A stretch of DNA of 64,000 nucleotides from Mycoplana rhizolycopersici (lineage in GTDB: Bacteria > Pseudomonadota > Alphaproteobacteria > Rhizobiales > Rhizobiaceae), in contig NZ_JABXYK010000001.1 of assembly GCF_013378445.1 (NCBI RefSeq), positions 372,001 through 436,000 of the forward strand. Direction: 5' to 3'. Shown here in pieces: positions 34,922-44,057 of the stretch (position 1 is the first letter of the stretch; every line of letters begins with the position of its first letter). The position numbers were made by a program, and so were the translations under genes. The notes under the pieces are model-generated. The model saw only the letters and a list, made by a program, of their open reading frames with translations, searched no databases and was not told the origin of the DNA.

Positions 34922-35956
34922 TCAAGCGGCCTGCTTCTTGGCCTTGATCAGGCCGCGATTAACGAGGAGTTCGGCAATCTGAACTGCATTCAGCGCCGCG
35001 CCCTTGCGAAGGTTATCGGAAACCACCCAGATGTTCAGGCCATTTTCGACGGTCGCATCCTCACGGATACGTGAAATATAGGTCGCGTCTTCGCCGGCAG
35101 ACTCGTAAGGCGTGATGTAGCCGCCGTTCTCCTGCTTGTCGATGACCTGGCAACCCGGCGCTTCGCGCAGGATGTCGCGGGCTTCGTCGGCGGTGATCTC
35201 GTTCTCGAACTCGATATTGACCGACTCGGAATGGCCGATGAAGACCGGAACGCGCACGGCCGTGCAGGTGACCTTGATCTTCGGGTCGAGCATCTTCTTC
35301 GTCTCGGCCAGCACCTTCCATTCTTCCTTGGTGTAGCCGTCCTCCATGAAGACGTCGATGTGGGGGATGACGTTGAAGGCGATGCGCTTGGTGAACTTCT
35401 TGCTCTCGATCGGATCGGCGACGAAGACGGCGCGGGTCTGGTTGAACAGCTCGTCCATGCCTTCCTTGCCGGCACCGGAGACCGACTGGTAGGTCGAAAC
35501 GACGACGCGCTTGATCTTCGCGTGGTCATGCAGCGGCTTCAGCGCAACGACCAACTGCGCAGTCGAGCAATTCGGGTTGGCGATGATATTCTTCTTGGTG
35601 AAGCCCTCGACCGCATCGGGGTTCACTTCCGGAACGATCAGCGGAACCTCAGCGTCGTAGCGCCAGGCCGACGAGTTGTCGATGACGACGCACCCCTGTT
35701 GGCCGATCTTGGGCGAATACTTTAGCGAAGCAGCGCCGCCGGCGGACATCAGGCAAATGTCGGTGTCGGAAAAATCATAGGTATCGAGATTGTGGACCTT
35801 CAGCGTCTTGTCGCCGAAGGAAACCTCAGTGCCGACCGAACGGCTCGAGGCAAGCGCCACGACCTCGTCGGCGGGAAAGCCGCGCTCGGACAGGATATTC
35901 AGCATTTCGCGTCCGACATTGCCGGTGGCGCCGGCGATTGCAATCTTGAAACCCAT
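34922..35956 (-). CDS. asd: Aspartate-semialdehyde dehydrogenase
   Basis: 344 residues. The N-terminal NADP-binding motif is IAGATGNVGREML. The catalytic Cys lies in NPNCSTAQLVVAL and the active-site His/Arg region is in PVFIGHSESVNIEFE. YQSVSGAGKEGMDEL is family-typical. It reduces aspartyl phosphate to aspartate semialdehyde, the branch point to lysine/diaminopimelate, methionine and threonine. The length is normal. It is monocistronic, with a terminator downstream and a hairpin-containing leader upstream. Confidence 0.97.
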   Translation of the reverse strand: MGFKIAIAGATGNVGREMLNILSERGFPADEVVALASSRSVGTEVSFGDKTLKVHNLDTYDFSDTDICLMSAGGAASLKYSPKIGQQGCVVIDNSSAWRYDAEVPLIVPEVNPDAVEGFTKKNIIANPNCSTAQLVVALKPLHDHAKIKRVVVSTYQSVSGAGKEGMDELFNQTRAVFVADPIESKKFTKRIAFNVIPHIDVFMEDGYTKEEWKVLAETKKMLDPKIKVTCTAVRVPVFIGHSESVNIEFENEITADEARDILREAPGCQVIDKQENGGYITPYESAGEDATYISRIREDATVENGLNIWVVSDNLRKGAALNAVQIAELLVNRGLIKAKKQAA

Positions 35957-36462
35957 TGGTCTTGCTCTCTTTCTCTGTCTCTCCTCGGTCCTGAGGGGAA
36001 ATCCGCTGTCTTCGAGCGCGGATTTCTTGTCCCCGGCCTTGCCGGGGAGAGAGCGGCGGGCCAGAGACGTCAGACGGTTTTCGTCGTCGTTTTGGCCGTG
36101 GTTTTGAAAGAAACGGGCGAACGCCGTACCTGCCCGGCGAGTTCCGCCAGGAGGCTGCTGGGAGCGATGTCACGGTCGCGGCAAAGCATGGGACGCTGTC
36201 CTTTTTCCGGGGCTGCTATTAAGCGATTTTGACCGGGAGTCAAGGAGATCCTTGACTGTATCGCCTTCACGTTCACGTCACGGTCGTGTCGCCTCGCCTG
36301 CCCGGCGTTAGACTAAAGTCATAATCCGAAAGCCGCGCAGCGCCGCTGCCTCTTTTCTGCCATCTTGTGACAAGGCGCACCACGTCCGCCCAACCGAGGA
36401 GGGTTGGCCGGATCCGGGGAACGGAGCGCTCAAAATAGCCGTTTGGAGTGGAGGATTTCACA
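35957..36462. other. Divergent intergenic region between asd and an MFS gene, with two leader hairpins
   Basis: No convincing gene in 506 bp. In the asd leader, AAATCCGC (35999-36006) pairs with GCGGATTT (36018-36025) and CCCCGGC (36031-36037) with GCCGGGG (36041-36047). Read on the minus strand, neither is followed by a T-run, so control by attenuation is only a possibility. The start-deciding ribosome site of the MFS gene, GGAGGA at 36450-36455, lies at the right end. Confidence 0.45.
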
Positions 36463-38352
36463 ATGGCAAATGTCGCGACAGTGGACGGCGGCAAGACGCG
36501 TCCAATGACCAGCGAGGAGAAGAAAGTCATCTTCGCCTCGTCGCTTGGCACCGTGTTCGAATGGTATGATTTCTATCTTTATGGTTCGCTGGCGGTGTTC
36601 ATCGGCGCGGCCTTCTTCAGCGAGTATCCAGAGACAACCCGCAACATCTTCGCGCTGCTGGCATTTGCCGCCGGCTTCCTCGTGCGCCCGTTCGGCGCGC
36701 TGGTCTTCGGCCGCCTCGGCGATCTGGTGGGACGCAAATATACCTTCCTGGTGACGATCCTGATCATGGGTCTGTCCACCTTCCTCGTCGGCATTCTGCC
36801 CGGCGCCTCGTCGATCGGCATCGCAGCCCCCATCCTGCTTCTGGTGCTGCGCATGCTGCAGGGGCTTGCACTCGGCGGTGAGTATGGCGGTGCTGCGACC
36901 TATGTGGCAGAGCACGCCCCCAACGGTCGCCGCGGCTACTACACCTCCTGGATCCAGACGACAGCCACGCTCGGCCTGTTCCTGTCGCTCGTCGTCATCC
37001 TGTCGGTACAGTTTATGCTTGGCAAGGAAGCCTTTGCCGCTTGGGGTTGGCGCATTCCATTCCTCGTCTCGGTCGTCCTGCTCGGTATTTCCGTCTGGAT
37101 TCGCCTGAAGATGAACGAATCGCCGGCCTTTATGAAGATGAAGGAAGAAGGTAAGGGCTCCAAGGCACCGCTGTCCGAGGCTTTCGGCCAGTGGAAGAAC
37201 GCCAAGATCGCGCTGCTGGCGCTGTTCGGCGCCGTGGTTGGCCAGGCCGTGGTCTGGTATTCCGGCCAGTTCTACGCCCTGTTCTTCCTGACAGGCATTC
37301 TCAAGATCGACGGCCAGTCGGCCAACATCATGGTTGCTGCCTCGCTGATCATCGGTACCGGCTTCTTCGTGCTGTTCGGCTGGCTGTCCGACAAGATCGG
37401 CCGCAAGCCGATCATCATGGCGGGCCTGCTTCTCGCCATCCTGACCTACTTCCCGCTGTTCAAGGCATTGACCTGGGCCGGCAATCCGGCACTTGCACAG
37501 GCACAGGCAACCGTCCGCGCGACGGTGAGCGCCGCCCCCGGCGACTGCAAGTTCCAGTTCAACCCGACGGGCACGGCGAAGTTCACCACCTCGTGCGACA
37601 TCGCAACCGCCTTCCTGACGAAGAACTCGGTTCCCTATGACGTGGTGACGACGGCCGCAGCCGGCACGCCGGCAACTGTCGTCATCGGCAACGCCACGAT
37701 CAACAGCTTCGACGCCGTCGCAGCCGGCGATCAGGCCAAGTCAATGACGGCTGCCTTCGAAAAGCAGGTCAACATAGCGCTGCAGGATGCCGGCTATCCG
37801 CTGGCGCGTGCCGGCGCCATGGTTCCGGACAGCAAGCTCGACGCCTTTGTCGGCGCCAATCCGGAGCTCGGCCTTGACGCCGCCGCGATCCGCGCCGGCG
37901 AGAAGACGACCATGACGGGCGCGGACCTCGTCGCTGCCAAGCTGCTCACCGCAGAAGAGGCAGGCGGCGTAAACGACATGGCAGTCTTCTCCATCGCCGG
38001 CGGCGGTCCGTTCTCGATGGTCGCCGATCCGGCGGCGGTCAACTGGACGAAGATCATCGCGATCCTCACCGTTCTCGTGATCTACGTCACCATGGTGTAC
38101 GGGCCGATCGCAGCCCTGCTGGTCGAACTATTCCCGACCCGCATTCGCTACACCGGCATGTCGCTGCCCTACCATATCGGCAACGGCTGGTTCGGCGGCC
38201 TTCTTCCGGCGACGGCCTTCGCGATGAGCGCGGCCCAGGGCGATATCTACTTCGGCCTCTGGTACCCGATCATCTTCGCGGCGATCACGCTGGTCATCGG
38301 CCTGCTGTTCCTGCCGGAAACGAAGGATCGCGACATACACGCAATGGACTGA
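36463..38352 (+). CDS. MHS-family MFS transporter with a large periplasmic insert
   Basis: 629 residues, longer than the 430-450 typical of metabolite:proton symporters such as ProP or KgtP. The N-terminal half is standard: GTVFEWYDFYLYG, the loop 2-3 motif GRLGDLVGRKYTF, and LQGLALGGEYGGAATYVAEHAP. Helix 9 ends near residue 337, and helix 10 begins only near 529. The roughly 190 residues between them are polar, contain two Cys (362 and 378) and should face the periplasm. The rest has helices 10-12 with LLVELFPTRIRYTGMSLPYHIG. The ATG at 36463 with GGAGGA 7 nt upstream is preferred to the GTG at 36448. The substrate is likely a small carboxylate or osmolyte, not predicted further. Confidence 0.9.
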   Translation: MANVATVDGGKTRPMTSEEKKVIFASSLGTVFEWYDFYLYGSLAVFIGAAFFSEYPETTRNIFALLAFAAGFLVRPFGALVFGRLGDLVGRKYTFLVTILIMGLSTFLVGILPGASSIGIAAPILLLVLRMLQGLALGGEYGGAATYVAEHAPNGRRGYYTSWIQTTATLGLFLSLVVILSVQFMLGKEAFAAWGWRIPFLVSVVLLGISVWIRLKMNESPAFMKMKEEGKGSKAPLSEAFGQWKNAKIALLALFGAVVGQAVVWYSGQFYALFFLTGILKIDGQSANIMVAASLIIGTGFFVLFGWLSDKIGRKPIIMAGLLLAILTYFPLFKALTWAGNPALAQAQATVRATVSAAPGDCKFQFNPTGTAKFTTSCDIATAFLTKNSVPYDVVTTAAAGTPATVVIGNATINSFDAVAAGDQAKSMTAAFEKQVNIALQDAGYPLARAGAMVPDSKLDAFVGANPELGLDAAAIRAGEKTTMTGADLVAAKLLTAEEAGGVNDMAVFSIAGGGPFSMVADPAAVNWTKIIAILTVLVIYVTMVYGPIAALLVELFPTRIRYTGMSLPYHIGNGWFGGLLPATAFAMSAAQGDIYFGLWYPIIFAAITLVIGLLFLPETKDRDIHAMD

Positions 38353-38379
38353 GCTTCCCCCCGAGGTTCAGAACATGGA

Positions 38380-38410
38380 GACCGGCGCGTGGCGACACGC
38401 GCCGGTCTTT
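38380..38410 (+). terminator. Strong bidirectional terminator between the MFS and PAP2 genes
   Basis: GACCGGCGCGTG pairs perfectly with CACGCGCCGGTC around the tetraloop GCGA, followed by TTTC on the plus strand. It sits 27 bp after the MFS stop and abuts the stop codon of the convergent phosphatase gene. Confidence 0.85.
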
Positions 38411-39120
38411 CAGTGTTCGGCCTTGTCCTCCATCCTCTTTTCCAGTGCGGTCTTCGGTCGCGGCCATCCGGCTCCGTCCAGCCGGAACAGGGCGTTATGC
38501 CGCGCAAAGACGAACGCCACCATCAGCGCGCACCAAAGGCCGACGAGCAGCCCGGCAGCGACGTCGCTTGGATAATGCGCGCCGACAATGATCCGCGAAA
38601 CGCCGATCAGCACGGCGCCAGCGACGAAGAGCGGTCGCAGGCGCGGCACCAGCAGGGCGAACGCACCGAAGAACGCACCGACCGCCGCCGAGTGGCCAGA
38701 CGGAAAGCTCTCGAAGATCGTGTTGCCGGTCATCGGTGACAAGCTATAGGCGCCAAGTTCGGCAAAGAGTTCGGGTCGCGCGCGGCCGATGACCGCCTTC
38801 AGGAGATGCACCAGCGCGCTGGCGCTGCCAATGGTCAGGAAAAAATACAGAAACAGCCGCCAGCCCGTACGGCCGCGCCTGCTGATCGCCTCGTTAGCGC
38901 TGACGCGCCAGACGATGAAGGCTATGATGGCAAACAGGCCGGAGCCATAGATCATCCAGCCGAAAGTGCCGAAGTCGGTAATGTGCCGGTTGAAGGCGAC
39001 AACCCCTTCCGGCAGCCCTTGCGCTCGCTGCGACAGCGCTGGGTCGAACGGAAAAAGGGCGGCCGCAAGCAGCGCCGCAGAAACGAAGATCCAGAGCGTA
39101 GAGGCAAACGGACGGTTCAT
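38410..39120 (-). CDS. PAP2-family membrane phosphatase
   Basis: 236 residues with about five or six membrane helices and the three-part phosphatase motif: KAVIGRARPEL, SFPSGHSAA and SRIIVGAHYPSDV, with catalytic His residues in the last two. Members dephosphorylate phosphatidic acid, undecaprenyl or other lipid diphosphates, or lipid A phosphates on the periplasmic side. The sequence alone does not separate these. Monocistronic and convergent with the MFS gene. Confidence 0.92.
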   Translation of the reverse strand: MNRPFASTLWIFVSAALLAAALFPFDPALSQRAQGLPEGVVAFNRHITDFGTFGWMIYGSGLFAIIAFIVWRVSANEAISRRGRTGWRLFLYFFLTIGSASALVHLLKAVIGRARPELFAELGAYSLSPMTGNTIFESFPSGHSAAVGAFFGAFALLVPRLRPLFVAGAVLIGVSRIIVGAHYPSDVAAGLLVGLWCALMVAFVFARHNALFRLDGAGWPRPKTALEKRMEDKAEH

Positions 39121-39257
39121 TCAATCTCCCGATACAGGCCGGATGCTGGCTCCGACGTAAGGTTACAGGTCTAGCGCCGCCATTCCGTCGTGAAAGCAGC
39201 ACAGTGCACGACGATGTGAGGGTGGGCGCCTCCTTTTCAAGGCACTGAAAACGAAAA

Positions 39258-39281
39258 CGCCCCCGGATTGATCCGGGGGCG
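39258..39281 (-). terminator. Terminator of leuB
   Basis: CGCCCCCGGAT pairs with ATCCGGGGGCG around TG. On the minus strand it is followed by TTTTCGTTTTC, a clear T-rich tail, 29 bp after the leuB stop. Confidence 0.85.
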
Positions 39282-39309
39282 TGGTAAAAGGCTCGTGAAC
39301 CGCTCAGAC

Positions 39310-40416
39310 CTAGAGGGTCTTGAACTCCGCCAGAATGGCATCGCCCATCTCGACGGTTCCGACCTGCGTGGCACCCTCGGCCATGATGTCGCCGGTGCGG
39401 ATGCCGCGATCGAGCACGTTAGCGATCGCCTTCTCCAGATTGTCGGCTTCCTGCACCAGGTTGAAGGAATAGCGCAGGCACATGGCAAACGAGGCGATCA
39501 TGGCGATCGGATTGGCGATGCCCTTGCCGGCGATGTCAGGTGCGGAACCGTGCACCGGCTCGTAGAGCGCCTTGCGCTTGCCGGTCTTGGCATCCGGCGC
39601 ACCGAGCGAGGCGGACGGCAGCATGCCGAGCGAGCCGGTCAGCATGGCGGCGACGTCGGAAAGCATGTCGCCGAACAGGTTGTCGGTGACGATCACGTCG
39701 AACTGCTTGGGCGCGCGCACCAACTGCATGCCGCCGGCATCAGCCAGCATGTGCTCCAGCTGCACGTCCGAGTACTTCGCCTTGTGTGTCTCGGTCACGA
39801 CCTGGTTCCACAGAACGCCCGACTTCATGACGTTGCGCTTTTCCATGGAGCAGACGTGGTTCTTGCGGGTACGCGCCAGTTCGAACGCGACGCCGGCGAT
39901 GCGCTCGATTTCATAGGTATCGTAGACCTGGGTGTCGATGCCGCGCTTCTGGCCGTTGCCGAGGTCGATGATCTCCTTCGGCTCGCCGAAGTAGACGCCG
40001 CCCGTGAGTTCGCGGACGATCAGGATGTCGAGGCCTTCGACCAGCTCGGGCTTCAGCGACGAGGCGGCTGCGAGCGCCGGATAGCAGATCGCCGGGCGCA
40101 GGTTGGCGAAGAGTTCGAGATCCTTGCGCAGGCGCAGAAGGCCGGCCTCCGGGCGCACCTCGTAGGGGACGGCGTCCCACTTCGGCCCGCCGACAGCACC
40201 GAACAGGACGGCATCGGCCGAAAGCGCCTTCTGCATGTCCTCTTCCGAAATCGCCGCGCCATGCGCGTCATAGGCCGAGCCGCCGACGAGCCCTTCATCG
40301 ACGACGAAGCCGGCGCCCTTGTCTTCGTTCATGTAGGCGATGATCTTGCGGACTTCCGCCATGGCTTCCGGGCCGATGCCGTCGCCAGGCAGGAGGAAAA
40401 GGTTGCGCACTGTCAT
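39310..40416 (-). CDS. leuB: 3-Isopropylmalate dehydrogenase
   Basis: 368 residues. Typical segments are [40 protein letters not shown] (substrate Arg residues), [10 protein letters not shown], the Lys/Tyr region and Asp-rich [16 protein letters not shown], and the NAD-binding [17 protein letters not shown]. It oxidises and decarboxylates 3-isopropylmalate in leucine synthesis. The partner LeuD lies about 13 kb away in this window; LeuC is not present. Followed by a strong terminator. Confidence 0.97.
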   Translation of the reverse strand: MTVRNLFLLPGDGIGPEAMAEVRKIIAYMNEDKGAGFVVDEGLVGGSAYDAHGAAISEEDMQKALSADAVLFGAVGGPKWDAVPYEVRPEAGLLRLRKDLELFANLRPAICYPALAAASSLKPELVEGLDILIVRELTGGVYFGEPKEIIDLGNGQKRGIDTQVYDTYEIERIAGVAFELARTRKNHVCSMEKRNVMKSGVLWNQVVTETHKAKYSDVQLEHMLADAGGMQLVRAPKQFDVIVTDNLFGDMLSDVAAMLTGSLGMLPSASLGAPDAKTGKRKALYEPVHGSAPDIAGKGIANPIAMIASFAMCLRYSFNLVQEADNLEKAIANVLDRGIRTGDIMAEGATQVGTVEMGDAILAEFKTL

Positions 40417-40613
40417 GGGATATCCTTGTCGAATGCTCGGTGGAACTCAGGTCGCGCGGTTCTTAGCGCAACTTCCGTTCAAGGAAAATCGCCGCGACGA
40501 AAGAAATTTGCGCATGCGGGATGTCCCCGCGGGAACTGAGCCGATGTGCTTCGTCATGCGATCAGGGTGTCGTGCCGCCGGCAACTGGCGGATGACCACA
40601 GGAGACCTTGAAC

Positions 40614-40706
40614 ATGGTTCCCTTCTTGGAAGCCGTTGTCGCCGCGATCCGCTCGGCGATCGAAACCCTTCTCTTCCAGCACCGCCGGCCGCCGGACTTC
40701 GACTGA
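40614..40706 (+). CDS. Possible 30-residue small protein
   Basis: In the 319-bp gap between leuB and the deaminase gene, an ATG at 40614 is preceded by AGGAGA at 40600-40605 with 8-nt spacing. It opens 30 codons ending in TGA, and the peptide begins MVPFLEAVVAAIRSAIETLLF, here split as MVPFLEAVVAA and IRSAIETLLF, with a polar tail rich in Arg and Pro. The hydrophobic, helical core suggests a membrane-associated micropeptide. I know no family for it. The good ribosome site is the main support; nothing else was seen in this gap. Confidence 0.35.
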   Translation: MVPFLEAVVAAIRSAIETLLFQHRRPPDFD

Positions 40707-40735
40707 AGCCCGCGCGCTTGAAGGGCAGGGACAAG

Positions 40736-42034
40736 TCAGTTCGCGCCGAGCCGCAACGGTGCATAGGCTGCGGCATCGACCGTCGCCGGCCGGCCGGCAA
40801 GATGCAGCTCGCTGATGCGCGGGGCGGCACGTGCAATAACCTTGCCGCGACGCATGACGGCGAGCCTGTTCGCCTTCAATCGCAGCGCCTCCTGCGGATC
40901 GCGCGCCTGCAGGATCACGAGGTCGGCGTTGCAGCCTTTCGCTATACCGTAACCGTCCAGCCCCATGGTCCTGGCCGAATTGACGGTAAGCGCGTCAAAG
41001 ATCTTCCTCTTGTCCTCGATACCGGCCATCTGGGCGACGTGGATCGCCATGTGGCCCACCTCCAGCATGTCGGCCGAGCCCATCGAGTACCAGGGATCCA
41101 TGACGCAGTCGTGCCCGAAGGAAACGTTCAGCCCGGCCTCCATCAGTTCGCGCACCCGCGTCATGCCACGCCGCTTCGGATAGGTATCGTGCCGGCCCTG
41201 CAGCATTATGTTGATCAGCGGATTGGGGATCACGTTGATCTCGGCTTCCGCCATCAGCGGGATCAGCTTGGAGACATAGTAGTTGTCCATCGAATGCATC
41301 GAGGTAAGGTGCGAGCCGGCAACGCGTCCCTTCAGCCCGAAGCGCACCGTCTCCGCGGCAAGCGTCTCGATATGGCGCGACATCGGATCATCGGTCTCGT
41401 CGCAATGCATGTCGACTGGCAGGCCGCGATCGGCGGCGATCTTGCACAGCGCCGACACGGAAGCAGCACCGTCGGCCATCGTCCGCTCGAAATGCGGTAT
41501 GCCGCCAACGATGTCGAGACCCATGTCGAGCGCCCGGTTCAGCGATTCCACGCCCCCCTCGGCACGGTAGTAGCCGTCCTGCGGAAAGGCCACGAGTTGC
41601 AGATCGATATAGGGCGCCACCTTCTCGCGCACCTCGATCAGCGCTTCGGCCGTCACCAGCTTCGGGTCGCTGGTATCGACGTGGCTGCGGATCGCAAGCA
41701 GGCCCTGGCTTACCGCGAGGTCGCAGTAGCGCAACGCCCGCTCCACCAGCGCCTCGCGCGTCAGCGTCGGCCGCAATTCGCCCCAGAGCGAAATCCCTTC
41801 CAGCAGCGTGCCGGAGACGTTCATGCGCGGCAGGCCGAGCGACAGCGTCGCATCCATGTGGAAATGCGGATCGACGAAGGGCGGCGTCACCAGCCGGCCG
41901 CTGGCGTCGATCACCTCGCCCGCCTCCGCTTCGATCCCCTGCGCGACCTCGACGATCTTGCCGTCCTTGATGGCAATGTCGATGCCCTCGCGGCCATCGG
42001 GGAGATTGGCGTTCTTGATCAGCACATCGAACAT
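40736..42034 (-). CDS. codA: Cytosine deaminase family amidohydrolase with Cys at the specificity position
   Basis: 432 residues closely following E. coli CodA: metal ligands in DPHFHMD, the HCDETDD motif (His and catalytic Glu), SHLTSMHS, and LQGRHDTYPKRRG. The metal/catalytic Asp is Asp309 in SFGHDCVMDPWY. In E. coli the next residue is Asp314, which discriminates against 5-methylcytosine; here it is Cys310 (codon TGC at 41107-41105). Homologues lacking this Asp have been shown to deaminate 5-methylcytosine to thymine, so that activity is a real possibility besides cytosine to uracil. The start at 42034 is chosen because upstream sequence belongs to the permease gene. Last gene of the BMP-type uptake operon, 35 bp after the permease. 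Confidence 0.92.
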   Translation of the reverse strand: MFDVLIKNANLPDGREGIDIAIKDGKIVEVAQGIEAEAGEVIDASGRLVTPPFVDPHFHMDATLSLGLPRMNVSGTLLEGISLWGELRPTLTREALVERALRYCDLAVSQGLLAIRSHVDTSDPKLVTAEALIEVREKVAPYIDLQLVAFPQDGYYRAEGGVESLNRALDMGLDIVGGIPHFERTMADGAASVSALCKIAADRGLPVDMHCDETDDPMSRHIETLAAETVRFGLKGRVAGSHLTSMHSMDNYYVSKLIPLMAEAEINVIPNPLINIMLQGRHDTYPKRRGMTRVRELMEAGLNVSFGHDCVMDPWYSMGSADMLEVGHMAIHVAQMAGIEDKRKIFDALTVNSARTMGLDGYGIAKGCNADLVILQARDPQEALRLKANRLAVMRRGKVIARAAPRISELHLAGRPATVDAAAYAPLRLGAN

Positions 42035-42069
42035 TTGGTCACCTGAAGCAAATTGCGGGACGGGAAAGG

Positions 42070-43011
42070 CTACCGCTCGCCGCGCCGGTATGGCTGCATC
42101 AGCGCCTGCGGCACGCGGGCGCGACGCGCCATCACGGCGAGTGCGGCGATCGAGAGAATATAGGGCATCATCAGGAAGATCTGGTACGGCACGTTGCCCA
42201 GAACGGTTTGCAGCCTGAGCTGGAAGGCGTCGAAGAAGGCAAACAGCAGCGCGCCGAACAGCGCCCGGCCCGGCCGCCACGAGGCGAAGACGACAAGCGC
42301 AATGCAGATCCAGCCGCGCCCCTGCACCATGGTCGGGAAGAAGCTGTTGAAGGCCGACAGCGTCAGGAACGCCCCGCCCATCGCCATCAGCGCACTGCCG
42401 GCCATGATGGCGCCGTAGCGCACCTTGATCGGATCGACGCCCTGCGCCTCGGCCGCATGTGGGTTTTCCCCGCTCATCCGCAGCGCAAGCCCCAGCGGTG
42501 TGCGGTAGACAATGTAGGCAAGAAGCAGTGCGATGACGATCGAAAGATACGTCGGCAGCGTCTGCGTGAACAGCGCCGGCCCGATGAAGGGCAGGTCGGA
42601 GAGGCCCGGGACCGAGATCGGTTGGAACGGCGTCACGGTCGGCGGCGTGGAGGCGAGCGGCACCGCCAGACGGAAGATGTAGTAGCTGAGCGACGAGGCA
42701 AACAAGGTAATGCCGAGGCCGGTCACGTGCTGCGACAGGCCGAGGGACACGGTCATCGCCGCATGCACCAGTCCGAACAGCGCGCCCGACAGCGCCGCCA
42801 CCAGCATGCCCGTCCACAGGTCCGCGCCGTTGAACACCGCGAGCCAGCCGATCATGGCACCGAAGGTCATGATCCCCTCGATGCCGAGGTTGAGCACGCC
42901 CGAGCGCTCGGAAAGCAGCGCGCCGAGCGTGCCAAAGATCAGCGGCGTGGCGATGCGCAGCACTGCCGCCCAGAGACCCGCAGAGGCGATGATATCCAAA
43001 AACGCACTCAT
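42070..43011 (-). CDS. Nucleoside/nucleobase ABC transporter permease (second)
   Basis: 313 residues with 8-10 hydrophobic helices, of the BPD_transp_2 type. TPLIFGTLGALLSERSGVLNLGIEGIM is the hallmark of the YufQ/NupC-type permease in BMP-dependent purine or nucleoside importers. A later GENPHAAEAQGVDPIKVRY matches the cytoplasmic coupling loop. It overlaps the first permease by four bases (ATGA), so the two should be made in equal amounts and form the heterodimeric channel. Confidence 0.92.
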   Translation of the reverse strand: MSAFLDIIASAGLWAAVLRIATPLIFGTLGALLSERSGVLNLGIEGIMTFGAMIGWLAVFNGADLWTGMLVAALSGALFGLVHAAMTVSLGLSQHVTGLGITLFASSLSYYIFRLAVPLASTPPTVTPFQPISVPGLSDLPFIGPALFTQTLPTYLSIVIALLLAYIVYRTPLGLALRMSGENPHAAEAQGVDPIKVRYGAIMAGSALMAMGGAFLTLSAFNSFFPTMVQGRGWICIALVVFASWRPGRALFGALLFAFFDAFQLRLQTVLGNVPYQIFLMMPYILSIAALAVMARRARVPQALMQPYRRGER

Positions 43012-44057
43012 CGGCGGATCCTGTACTGGGTGAAGAAGATGGCGACGAGCATGGTCAGCAGCGACAGCGCCACCGTTACGTCGGCAATGTAGGTGGGAAT
43101 GCCCATCGCCCGGCTCATCCCGTCCGCACCGACGAACATCGTGGCGGTAAAGAGCGCAGCCGCGATCACCCCGAGCGGGTTTAGGTTGGCGAGCATCGCG
43201 ACGATGATGCCGGCATAGCCGTAACCCGGCGAAAGATCGGTCGTTACATAGCTTTTCACGCCCATGACTTCGATCGCGCCGGCAAGACCTGCAAGCCCGC
43301 CCGACAGGCAGGTGACCTTGACCAGCGTGCGGCCGAGCGGCACGCCGGCGAAGACCGCGCCCTCCGGGTTGAGGCCGGCAGCCCGCGATTGCAGCCCGAA
43401 GACGGTGCGCGCCTGCAACAGATAGACCAGCAGCGCTGCGACGATCGCGACCACCAGCCCGATGTGCAGGCGCGAGCGCTCGATCAGTTTCGGCAGCAGC
43501 GTGTGCTCGGCCACCGGCATCGACTGCGGCCAGCCGAAGGCGAGCGGGTCCTTCAGCGGCCCGTCGATCATCATCGAGACGAACAGCACCGCCACGAAAT
43601 TCAAAAGCAGGCTGGTCACCACCTCATCGACCGAGAAGCGCAGCCGCAGCCACAGCGGCACCAGCATCAGCGCCATGCCGGCAATCGCGCCGGCGGCAAA
43701 CAGAAGCGGTATCAGCACCGGCCCCGGCAGGCTGGAGAGAACACTCGAGCCCAGTGCGGCGACCATGATTGCGCCGAGGTAGAACTGCCCCTCGGCGCCG
43801 ATGTTCCAGAGCCGCGCCCGGAAGGCTACCGCCGCCGCGAGCCCGGTCAGCATCAGCGGTGTCGCCCGCGTCAACGTCTCGGTCGCGGCCAGCCGGGTAC
43901 CGAAAGCGCCCGTCAGGATGCGGCCATAGGCCTCCAGCACCGGCGCCCCGGCGGCGGCGATCAGGATGCCGGCAATGGCAAGCGCCGCCACCACCGCAAG
44001 GATCGGAGACAGCACGACGAGGACGAGCGGCCGGTGTTCGCGGCGTTCAAGACGCAT
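43008..44057 (-). CDS. Nucleoside/nucleobase ABC transporter permease (first)
   Basis: 349 residues with about 8-10 helices. AAVAFRARLWNIGAEGQFYLGAI is the signature of the YufP-type permease, and LQARTVFGLQSRAAGLNPEGAVFAG is the coupling loop. I use the ATG at 44057 (MRLERREHRP), which has GAAGGA about 7 nt upstream. The start lies 11 bases inside the end of the ATPase gene. Confidence 0.92.
   Translation of the reverse strand: MRLERREHRPLVLVVLSPILAVVAALAIAGILIAAAGAPVLEAYGRILTGAFGTRLAATETLTRATPLMLTGLAAAVAFRARLWNIGAEGQFYLGAIMVAALGSSVLSSLPGPVLIPLLFAAGAIAGMALMLVPLWLRLRFSVDEVVTSLLLNFVAVLFVSMMIDGPLKDPLAFGWPQSMPVAEHTLLPKLIERSRLHIGLVVAIVAALLVYLLQARTVFGLQSRAAGLNPEGAVFAGVPLGRTLVKVTCLSGGLAGLAGAIEVMGVKSYVTTDLSPGYGYAGIIVAMLANLNPLGVIAAALFTATMFVGADGMSRAMGIPTYIADVTVALSLLTMLVAIFFTQYRIRR

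Noticed and set aside
40736-42817. A 693-residue version of the deaminase
   Set aside because: The first 260 residues are out-of-frame translation of the permease gene; the CodA family start is MFDVLIKNANLPD at 42034.
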